Source of the DNA: Actinomycetota bacterium
GTDB lineage: Bacteria > Actinomycetota > Actinomycetes > S36-B12 > UBA5976
Direction of reading: 5' to 3'
NCBI GenBank assembly: GCA_947447095.1
Contig: CANFIL010000001.1
Span: forward strand, 1-33,159
Length of the DNA: 33,159 nucleotides
Part shown: one piece after another, positions 1 through 6,789 of the stretch
How the letters are laid out: every line of letters starts with the position of its first letter
Position numbering within the stretch: position 1 is the stretch's first letter
Notes under the pieces: generated by a model
Databases searched by the model: none
What the model was told of the DNA's origin: nothing
Seen by the model: the letters and a program-made list of their open reading frames with translations, nothing else
Position numbers and translations under genes: made by a program

Positions 1-269
1 AGCGCCTTCAGCAGGCTCTTGTTTGTGTTTGTCTGGTCGTAGTTCTCGTTGTACACAAAAACTGCTGATGGGGCAGCCTCCATGATGAGGTCAAGTTTGA
101 AACCGACAACAATCTGAACTCGAACATCAGCGCCGAATGCTTCGTGCACATTGTCGAGTTGCTGTTGCAAAATGCTGCGACCGTCGCGAAGTGCAGTTAA
201 TGGCTTTGGAAATGGTCGACCCAAGCGGGTTCCCATGCCGGCAGCAAGAATCGTTACCTGGAGTGCCAT
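1..269 (-). CDS. Nucleotidyltransferase (sugar/polyol-phosphate cytidylyltransferase-like), 3' part cut by window edge
   Basis: The first 89 codons read leftward off the window. The N-terminus MALQVTILAAGMGTRLG followed by PFPKPLTAL is the nucleotide-binding signature of the NTP-transferase fold (phosphocholine cytidylyltransferase / LicC-like and sugar-1-phosphate nucleotidyltransferases). Such enzymes couple CTP or another NTP to a phosphorylated alcohol or sugar. The ATG overlaps the stop of the TagF-like gene by one base (TAATG), so translation is probably coupled. Next to two CDP-alcohol phosphotransferases, a CDP-polyol product is the natural guess, as in the paired activities of inositol-phosphate cytidylyltransferase/DIPP synthase. 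The substrate cannot be read from this fragment, and the C-terminus lies outside the window. Confidence 0.85.
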   Translation of the reverse strand, partial: MALQVTILAAGMGTRLGRPFPKPLTALRDGRSILQQQLDNVHEAFGADVRVQIVVGFKLDLIMEAAPSAVFVYNENYDQTNTNKSLLKA

Positions 270-1582
270 TACTGTCCATCTTCCTTACGTGTGATGTGAG
301 GTCCCGTGCCAGTTGCGGCAAGGGATCGTGCACGGGCTAAATCTGAGGAGTGCTGACTAATCGTTTCGCGAAGCGCCGTAAAGAAGCGTTCACTACTCTG
401 ACCAGTCTGCACGTTGTCGAAGTAAAAGTCGCGTAACTGCTGACGTTCTGCAACATAGTCGTCGTGATCGATGACGTGGGCAAGAATGTCGCTGATGTGA
501 TCGATGTTGGATGTGGTCAAAACTTGAGTGGCCACGCTAATTGGGGCGTCAATTCGCAGCTGGTCGATGTTGTCTCGTCGATCGGTGAGCACAAGTGGTG
601 CTTCTGGGCGAAGGTAGAGGAAGTCGAGGCCCACGCTGGAAACGTCGGAAATGAGTACATCAACGTTGGGGAACAGCGCCAAAATATCGCCTGATTCGCG
701 CACTTCGTGTCCAGCCGAAGAGTCACGTTGATTTGCAGACTTGATCGCTTTCACGATGTGCTGGTGATTCTTTTGAATACGATCCTCGGTGGCATCGATG
801 ATGCGAGGGTGCGGCTTGTAAATGACTCGAGTGTTCGCCTGTGCCAGCGCAGCATCAATGATGCGTGGTCCCATCTTTTCCATCGAGGTGTAGTTGTTGG
901 CTTCGTCTTCGCCGGCCCACGTTGGTGCGTAAAGAATTGTGGTGCGATCTGATGCGGTAATACTTGCCTCAGGATGCTGATCAAGTTGTGGACGTCCAAT
1001 ACGTACGAGATTCTTCTCGTTGAATTCGGATAGAGCTGCACGATGACGTTGTACTGCGGCTTCACCCGCAACAAAAACGCGATCGTAGGCTTTTGCCTGA
1101 TTGCTCACCATGCAAATTTTGTCGCTCTCGCCGTGGTTGATGTGCACGTGTGCAAGCTCTCCAACGTTCAGTGACTGAAAATTCGCGACACCGTTGTTGA
1201 CGTAAACCACGGCCTTAAACGGGCTGACACGATAGAGATTCATCAAGTCGGTGAAGTTAGGTACATGCGCCAACGGCAATGTGGTTTTGCCTTCGAGTTC
1301 TTTAAAAGTGTGGATGTTGCGGACAACCAGGGCGAAAGTGAGGTCCTCAGGGTGATTTTCAAAAACTGGTAGCCACTGGGTCAATTGATAGAGCTTTGAG
1401 ACGTTATCTGGGTAATACACAGCCACATCGGCCTGTACGCCACGCTTGGGATCAAAGCCGTGGGGTCCACGAACGTACTTTTCGCGCAGGCCAATAGCGT
1501 CTAGAACAGTGGCAATACCCGATGCCACGGGCTGCGGCACTAAGGACCGTAGAGAATTTGGACTCAATTCGAGGCACTCCAA
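269..1582 (-). CDS. CDP-glycerol glycerophosphotransferase family protein (TagF-like)
   Basis: This 437-residue protein resembles the Glyphos_transf family (PF04464), which transfers glycerol- or polyol-phosphate from CDP-activated donors to build teichoic-acid-like chains. Visible signatures are NHGES with H150, YKPHP with H258, and SDVSSVGLDF with D313 and S315-S316, matching the two His and the donor-binding Ser/Asp of the family. There is no membrane segment; the family acts at the cytoplasmic face. The longest reading starts at a TTG with no clear ribosome site; in-frame GTG codons within the first 20 residues are alternatives. It is translationally coupled to the nucleotidyltransferase downstream. 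Family assignment is firm; polymer identity is not. Confidence 0.85.
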   Translation of the reverse strand: MECLELSPNSLRSLVPQPVASGIATVLDAIGLREKYVRGPHGFDPKRGVQADVAVYYPDNVSKLYQLTQWLPVFENHPEDLTFALVVRNIHTFKELEGKTTLPLAHVPNFTDLMNLYRVSPFKAVVYVNNGVANFQSLNVGELAHVHINHGESDKICMVSNQAKAYDRVFVAGEAAVQRHRAALSEFNEKNLVRIGRPQLDQHPEASITASDRTTILYAPTWAGEDEANNYTSMEKMGPRIIDAALAQANTRVIYKPHPRIIDATEDRIQKNHQHIVKAIKSANQRDSSAGHEVRESGDILALFPNVDVLISDVSSVGLDFLYLRPEAPLVLTDRRDNIDQLRIDAPISVATQVLTTSNIDHISDILAHVIDHDDYVAERQQLRDFYFDNVQTGQSSERFFTALRETISQHSSDLARARSLAATGTGPHITRKEDGQ

Positions 1583-1612
1583 GCGTTTGTAGAACCAAGT
1601 AAGCGTGGGACA

Positions 1613-1618
1613 ATTCTA
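1613..1618 (-). promoter_or_regulatory. Candidate -10 box for the TagF-like gene
   Basis: On the minus strand TAGAAT sits about 30 bases before the TTG start of the TagF-like gene, inside the 78-base gap shared with the divergent DUF5941-type gene. No convincing -35 was found, so this is only a candidate. Confidence 0.3.
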
Positions 1619-1660
1619 TCGGGCTGAGCATTCAGGCCCTTTTTCCAAGGAAAGGCGCTC

Positions 1661-3442
1661 ATGTCGCAGTCAGAACAGCCACAACTACGCGTGATCATTG
1701 ACGATCACGCCCAGGTAGATCCTGGGGTTCTGGCCCGGCTGACTTCCCAGATTGGTCATTCTGGCAACACTGCCACCGTCATGCGCGCGCCCATCGAAAT
1801 TCTTGAGGCTGTTATTTCCGCACAATCTCATGGTCCCGTCATTGTGATTGACTCCCAGTTGGTCACAGGACAAGCCATGTTGGATGCGCTCATCCGAGGA
1901 CAGTGGAGCACGAATGCGGCTCTGGTTCGAAAAGGTGTGTCACAACATTTCGACCAAGCCTGCCGAGTCGCAAACAAACACGTTCTTAGCGTCGCATCGT
2001 CAGTTCATCGAGTAACACAGCCCAGCCACGAACAATTAGGACTTGTTCGAATTGGTTCGGGTTCACAGGTGCGTGAAGCACTCGTTGCAGCACGTGGCTA
2101 TGTCAGTGAACTTCGCAGCGCAACTGCGATGACTGACATGTTGACCGTCATCCTTGTTCGGGCGGCGCTTCCCGTTGCACCGTTAGAGCCAACTGGTATG
2201 TGCGAACGAGCAACATCGAACATAGGCGAGGTAATCGTCGAAGCAGATGCGCAAGATGATGAAGATATTCGGATGAAACGGGCATTGCGTTCGAATGACG
2301 GTTTCTATTCAACTTTTGTTTTACGAAAGCTTTCGGCACGAGTCACGATGTTGGCACTGAAGAATGGCTGGCTTCCAAATCAGATCACGTTAGCTTCGCT
2401 CGTGATTTCCGCGGTTGCGGCACTGTTCTTTGCCACTGGTAGTCACGCATTGTTCATTGCGGGCGCATTGCTGGTTCAACTGTCGATCATCGTTGACTGT
2501 TCCGATGGCGAAGTTGCGCGGTACACGGGAGTCTCGTCACAACTCGGTGCTTGGCTCGATGCGGCGACGGATCGCGTTAAAGAATATGCTCTCTACGCTG
2601 GGTTAGCTGTTGGAGCCATGAGCCATGGTGAGAATCTTTGGCGACTAGCGATGGCCTTGGTCGTATTGCAAACTGTTCGCCACTTGAGTGACTACAACTT
2701 TGTTGCAGTCCGCGGTGTTCGAGAATCGGCACTTGTTGTTGTCCCGCTTTCACAAAGTGTCGACAACGGAGTCGCGAGCGCGGGCTCATTGATGGATGCA
2801 TCAGCATCACTCAATTCACGTCGTGCGATTTATTGGCTGAAGCGAGTAATTTATCTTCCTATCGGTGAGCGATGGCTGATCATCTCAGTAGGTGCAGCGG
2901 TCGGCTCGCCTCGACTTGTTTTTAATGTTTTATGGTTTGCAGGCCTCTTTGGTTTGGCGTATGTCACCTTTGGTCGCGTCATGCGAAGTCGTCGCTGGAA
3001 GCATGCTCAGGAAATTTCAGGTTGCGAAATACTCGAGCGACAAATCGATCCGGGTTTCTTTATGAGCTGGTTCTTGGCCGACGGGTCACACCCACTTGCT
3101 GGCCGATTTGGCTGGGCGATTCCTTCAGTACTGCGACTGGTTGAGCTTGGGGTTATTGCATCTGTCTGCAGGTATCACCACATTGGGTACCTATGGCTAT
3201 TCGCTGTTGCATTTCACCATTACGACACGATGTATCGTGCGCTCGCCGGCTTTGAGTTCCCCGCGCAACTTGCTCGACTCGGTCTGGGTGTTGAGATTCG
3301 TACGGCCATGTTCGTACTGTGTGCAGTGAGTTTCACTGCTCCGCTGAATGCCGTATTACTTATTGGTGGCGTCTATTTCAGCGTGTTATTTGTTGGAATT
3401 GCATCCCGACAATGGATAGTTCAACTCACGTCCGCGAAGTAG
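1661..3442 (+). CDS. CDP-alcohol phosphatidyltransferase, DUF5941 type, with a soluble N-terminal domain
   Basis: 593 residues. Residues 1 to about 205 form a soluble domain with no motif I can name. From about 210 (MKRALRSNDGFYSTF) the protein resembles actinobacterial DUF5941 proteins. The full CDP-alcohol phosphotransferase signature D-x2-DG-x2-AR-x8-G-x3-D-x3-D is present: D279, D282-G283, A286-R287, G296, D300, D304, within hydrophobic helices. Such enzymes move a phospho-alcohol from a CDP carrier to a hydroxyl acceptor in the membrane. The ATG has a good ribosome site (AAGGAAAGG, about 6 bases upstream). It is divergent from the TagF-like gene and leads a cluster with a second CDP-alcohol enzyme and a GT2. 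The substrates are unknown. Confidence 0.85.
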   Translation: MSQSEQPQLRVIIDDHAQVDPGVLARLTSQIGHSGNTATVMRAPIEILEAVISAQSHGPVIVIDSQLVTGQAMLDALIRGQWSTNAALVRKGVSQHFDQACRVANKHVLSVASSVHRVTQPSHEQLGLVRIGSGSQVREALVAARGYVSELRSATAMTDMLTVILVRAALPVAPLEPTGMCERATSNIGEVIVEADAQDDEDIRMKRALRSNDGFYSTFVLRKLSARVTMLALKNGWLPNQITLASLVISAVAALFFATGSHALFIAGALLVQLSIIVDCSDGEVARYTGVSSQLGAWLDAATDRVKEYALYAGLAVGAMSHGENLWRLAMALVVLQTVRHLSDYNFVAVRGVRESALVVVPLSQSVDNGVASAGSLMDASASLNSRRAIYWLKRVIYLPIGERWLIISVGAAVGSPRLVFNVLWFAGLFGLAYVTFGRVMRSRRWKHAQEISGCEILERQIDPGFFMSWFLADGSHPLAGRFGWAIPSVLRLVELGVIASVCRYHHIGYLWLFAVAFHHYDTMYRALAGFEFPAQLARLGLGVEIRTAMFVLCAVSFTAPLNAVLLIGGVYFSVLFVGIASRQWIVQLTSAK

Positions 3443-3455
3443 ACATTCGATACGG

Positions 3456-3461
3456 GATAAT
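3456..3461 (+). promoter_or_regulatory. -10 box giving a probable leaderless start
   Basis: GATAAT followed by six bases (gagcag) and then the GTG at 3468 places the transcription start on the initiation codon. No clear -35 hexamer at 16-18 bases. Confidence 0.45.
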
Positions 3462-3467
3462 GAGCAG

Positions 3468-4277
3468 GTGAGCAATACCAATCGCCCTGCTAAGCCAACA
3501 GTGGCGCAAATCCGCGAGGTTACACAACCAGCAGACATTCTGAGTCGGGCCAATTCCGAGCACTGGCTCAATGATGTGTACTTGCGCAAGGTCTCGGTGT
3601 ATTTGACCCGCCATTTGGTGATGTTGAACGTTAAGCCAAACACGGTCACGATGATCATGATTGCAATTGGTAAGTTCGCCGCTCTCGCACTTTTGATTCA
3701 AGGCTTGCCAGGTGCATTCCTTGCCGCTGCTCTGGCTCAGTACCAAATGGTGTGGGATTGCAGCGATGGTGAAGTGGCGCGCTGGCAAGAGAGATATTCC
3801 CCAGCTGGCATCTTCTTGGACAAAGTTGCGCATTACACAGTTGAAGGATTGATCCCGCTGACGTTAGGCATCAGAGCTGCGGGCGGCATTTCAGTTTTTA
3901 AAGAGGCAACGGTGCAGTGGTGGCCGTGGTACGGAGCACTGTTATCCGTTGTCATTTTGTGGAATAAAGCCATGAATGATGCGGTGCATGTAGCTCGATC
4001 TCACAGTGGGTTAGAAAAACTGGAGGACGTTAAGGCTGTCAGTGCGCCACAACATTCCTTCCTGCGCTCACTACGTAACGCAACTCGCATCTTCCCATTC
4101 CAACGCATCTTCCACAGCATTGAAATGACCATGATCATTTTTGTAGCAGCAGTTGTTGACGCGTGGCGAGGGGATCTTCGCGCAACACAATTAACGCTGC
4201 TCGCGATGTTGTCACTTGCCATTGTGACGTTGATCGGTCATTTCATTTCGATCATGTCGTCTAGCAGGCTTCGATGA
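3468..4277 (+). CDS. Second CDP-alcohol phosphatidyltransferase family protein
   Basis: 269 residues, multi-pass membrane protein. The CDP-alcohol motif is D97-C-S-D100-G101-E-V-A104-R105, eight residues, G114, three residues, D118, three residues, then H122 where the classical signature has its fourth Asp, the proposed catalytic base. The GTG start has no Shine-Dalgarno but has a -10 box positioned for a leaderless mRNA. An ATG at 3460 is out of frame and stops after three codons, so it was not used. The 3' end overlaps the GT2 gene by four bases (ATGA), showing translational coupling. It probably works with its neighbour on a CDP-polyol or lipid-linked intermediate. The Asp-to-His change may be a subfamily trait. 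Confidence 0.82.
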   Translation: MSNTNRPAKPTVAQIREVTQPADILSRANSEHWLNDVYLRKVSVYLTRHLVMLNVKPNTVTMIMIAIGKFAALALLIQGLPGAFLAAALAQYQMVWDCSDGEVARWQERYSPAGIFLDKVAHYTVEGLIPLTLGIRAAGGISVFKEATVQWWPWYGALLSVVILWNKAMNDAVHVARSHSGLEKLEDVKAVSAPQHSFLRSLRNATRIFPFQRIFHSIEMTMIIFVAAVVDAWRGDLRATQLTLLAMLSLAIVTLIGHFISIMSSSRLR

Positions 4278-5140
4278 CTCGTTCAGTTGCTGCCGTCATC
4301 ATCACGATGGGAACGCGGCCAGTTGAATTTAAGCGCGCACTTGATTCTCTGCTAGCTCAGACTGGAATTGAACTTGACGTTGTAGTTGTAGGAAATGCCT
4401 GGGATCCTGTTGGCCTACCAGTCGGTGTGAAAAGTTTTTATTCGCCAAGTAACTTGGGAATTCCTGGCGGTAGGACTGCAGGTACGGATTTAGTTTCGGG
4501 CGATTACATGTTCTATCTGGACGATGACGCTTACCTACCGGAAACTGACACCATCAGCCGAATGCTTGATATCTTGCAGACGCGTCCTGAAATTGGGATT
4601 GTTCAGCCGCGGGCAACTGATCCTGAAACTGGACAAACCCCATCGCGCTGTGTGCCCCGTCTCATTGCGGGTGACCCAGCGCGCGCAAGTGTTGGTACCA
4701 CCTTGTGGGAAGGTGCTGGCATGCTGCTTTCGCGTGACACGTTGGCTCGTACGGGCGGTTGGGCGGACGAATTTTTCTATGCTCATGAGGGCATGGACTT
4801 ATGTTGGCGAATTTGGGATGGTGGCCAGATGTCTTGGTATGCCGCCGACATCATCACGCACCATAGTTCACAGAGTCCGACTCGTCACGCGGTGTTTTGG
4901 CATCAGACGGCTCGTAATCGGGTATGGCTTGCGAAGCGGAATTTACCTTGGCTCATCATGCCGATTTATCTTTTTGTGTGGATCTCGATAACAACTCTTC
5001 GTGCACGGAATGCAAAAAATTATGCTGCGTGGTGGAAGGGCTTTATTGAGGGCGTGCGAACAACTCCGAAGGGTCGTCGCGCCATGAAATGGTCAACTGT
5101 TTGGCGACTTACAAAAGCTGGCCGGCCACCGATTATTTAG
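4274..5140 (+). CDS. Glycosyltransferase family 2
   Basis: 288 residues with a GT-A fold reading: N-terminal AAVIITMGTRPVEFKRALDS, nucleotide-sugar metal-binding D83-D84-D85 in FYLDDDAYLP, an acceptor-side WEGAGMLLSRD segment, and FFYAHEGMDLCWR, which corresponds to the ED/catalytic-base region of inverting family 2 enzymes. A hydrophobic stretch near residues 225-240 (IMPIYLFVWISI) suggests membrane association. The ATG overlaps the upstream stop by four bases. It likely adds a sugar to the polymer or lipid made by the CDP-alcohol enzymes. Its last eight bases overlap the convergent LCP gene. Donor and acceptor cannot be told from sequence. Confidence 0.85.
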   Translation: MTRSVAAVIITMGTRPVEFKRALDSLLAQTGIELDVVVVGNAWDPVGLPVGVKSFYSPSNLGIPGGRTAGTDLVSGDYMFYLDDDAYLPETDTISRMLDILQTRPEIGIVQPRATDPETGQTPSRCVPRLIAGDPARASVGTTLWEGAGMLLSRDTLARTGGWADEFFYAHEGMDLCWRIWDGGQMSWYAADIITHHSSQSPTRHAVFWHQTARNRVWLAKRNLPWLIMPIYLFVWISITTLRARNAKNYAAWWKGFIEGVRTTPKGRRAMKWSTVWRLTKAGRPPII

Positions 5141-6653
5141 TCTTGATGCGGTTGTTTCCTTCGGTACACGAGAAATCGCCAGCATTGACAGCGCCAGTGT
5201 CCGAACTTGCAGAAGGTGTTGCAATTACCACCTTGCGAGGTGCACTCCAATCAGGTCCAACCACAATCACGATTGATTTAGTGAGCGAGTTGTCCTTCTT
5301 CAACAGTTTGGTGTGCGCAGAATAAGCCAGTGAGTCGGCACCAGCTTTGAAGCGCGAGTTGTAATGCACTTCGGTTGCCGTGACTTTGATATCCGAGTTA
5401 CCTGTGCTGGTGATTTTGTACCCAAGTTTGCGAAGTTGCGTTGCCGCCTTATTCGCTAGCCCTGAGGTTTTTGTTCCATTCAAAACAATGACGTGTACGG
5501 AGTCCGCAGGTGTAATGAGTGTCGGAGTGGATGCCTTTGGTGCTGGCGATGCGCTCGCACTTGCGGAGGTGCTCGGTGTTGCCGATGCACTGTCGGAAAC
5601 CGGTGGCCATGGCTTATCGTTTTGAATTGCTTTCCACAAGTCTGCCGTCTCGCTAGTCCAATGCACATTGCCATCACCAATAAGTTCGTAAGGCGTGGTG
5701 ACAAAAGTGATGTTGGCAGGCTTGAGGTAGGAAAGTGACAACGCAAAATCCTCGAGCGCTTTCATGCTGCTCAAGTTCTTACTTGTCGTCAGAGATTCGG
5801 TCACAACATTTAACAGTCGATACATCAATGCTGGGTTCGTTAACAGATGCTTTTCTTGCATGCCACGAATCATGGAGCTGAGGAATTCTTGTTGGCGTTG
5901 AATTCGGCCAAGGTCGCTACCATCACCGATAGATTCGCGCGCACGCACGAATGCCAATGCTTGCTTGCCGCTGATTGTGCTGTATCCCGCAGGGAGATTA
6001 AGTCCACTTCCGCCTTGACCAGGTACGTATGGGTCGTACACCGGCGTTGTGAGACAGACTTTGACGCCGCCGAGAGTGTTTACAACTGACTTGAAGGCTT
6101 TGAAGTCAAGTACTAAGAATTTATCGATTGTGATTCCAGTTTGATTTTGCAAAGTCTTAATTGTGCAAACTGGGCCACCGTAAGCAAACGCAGCATTGAA
6201 CTTTGTTTGCCATGGACCCACGACGCTGCCATCACTTTGCTTGCATGGCCCGATCGAAACGAAAGAATCGCGTGGGATGGAAACAACGAGTGCAGACTTG
6301 CGGCCTTCGTAAAGATGAACGAGCAATGCTGTATCTGCGCGCGCTCCGCCAACATTGCCAAAGCCAGCACCCTGGTCAACTCGAGTATCGCTACCCATGA
6401 CGAGGAAATTTGTAGCGCTCGTGTCGCTTGGGATGTATGGTGCGGGAGTTCCGTTGAGATCGCTCTCATCCACTGTGTGAATGTTTTTATTCAAATTGTT
6501 TAAGGCGTAAACCGCGCCACCGCCGACCGCTGTGACCGTCATGATCAGCACTGAGGCAAAAGCCGTCAGGCGACGAGTCCAAGGACCAACACTCGGCGGC
6601 ACCGTAGTCGGTTGCGCGCGCCGCTTACCGCGGGCTGGTTGATTCTTGGACAT
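5133..6653 (-). CDS. LCP (LytR-CpsA-Psr) family cell-wall glycopolymer ligase with LytR_C domain
   Basis: 506 residues: basic cytoplasmic head (1-29), one transmembrane helix (about 30-50), an extracellular LCP domain, a Ser/Ala/Pro linker (about 355-380), and a C-terminal LytR_C domain (about 383-470, VIVLNGTKTSGLANKAA). LCP hallmarks are LVMGSDTR (85-91), GGARADT (102-108) and SIPRDSF (125-131), the Arg/Asp residues that bind pyrophosphate and Mg. LCP enzymes transfer lipid-linked glycopolymers onto peptidoglycan outside the membrane. It faces the glycopolymer cluster, which fits attachment of that polymer. The ATG lacks a ribosome site but follows TAACAT by six bases. Confidence 0.92.
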   Translation of the reverse strand: MSKNQPARGKRRAQPTTVPPSVGPWTRRLTAFASVLIMTVTAVGGGAVYALNNLNKNIHTVDESDLNGTPAPYIPSDTSATNFLVMGSDTRVDQGAGFGNVGGARADTALLVHLYEGRKSALVVSIPRDSFVSIGPCKQSDGSVVGPWQTKFNAAFAYGGPVCTIKTLQNQTGITIDKFLVLDFKAFKSVVNTLGGVKVCLTTPVYDPYVPGQGGSGLNLPAGYSTISGKQALAFVRARESIGDGSDLGRIQRQQEFLSSMIRGMQEKHLLTNPALMYRLLNVVTESLTTSKNLSSMKALEDFALSLSYLKPANITFVTTPYELIGDGNVHWTSETADLWKAIQNDKPWPPVSDSASATPSTSASASASPAPKASTPTLITPADSVHVIVLNGTKTSGLANKAATQLRKLGYKITSTGNSDIKVTATEVHYNSRFKAGADSLAYSAHTKLLKKDNSLTKSIVIVVGPDWSAPRKVVIATPSASSDTGAVNAGDFSCTEGNNRIKTK

Positions 6654-6659
6654 CTATTG

Positions 6660-6665
6660 ATGTTA
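6660..6665 (-). promoter_or_regulatory. -10 box giving a probable leaderless start for the LCP gene
   Basis: Minus-strand TAACAT, then six bases, then the ATG. A TTGGGA hexamer lies 18 bases upstream (4/6 match to TTGACA), making this one of the better promoters in the window. Confidence 0.55.
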
Positions 6666-6777
6666 CGTCAGTTATTGGAGTGCTCCCAAAACGAATAGAG
6701 CTTCCTAACATCGCCCAAACAATCAAGTAATCCTTCGAATTCACGGCTAGATCCGCTACTTTGCAGGGTTTGTGGGG

Positions 6778-6783
6778 CAGAAT
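6778..6783 (+). promoter_or_regulatory. -10 box giving a probable leaderless start for the amidase
   Basis: CAGAAT, six bases, then the ATG at 6790, with no Shine-Dalgarno. It shares a 136-base divergent gap with the LCP promoter. Confidence 0.4.
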
Positions 6784-6789
6784 TGAAAT

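Noticed and set aside
3460..3471. ATG at 3460 as a start for the second CDP-alcohol enzyme
   Set aside because: It is out of frame and reads only ATG-AGC-AGG-TGA. The in-frame GTG at 3468 fits the -10 box.
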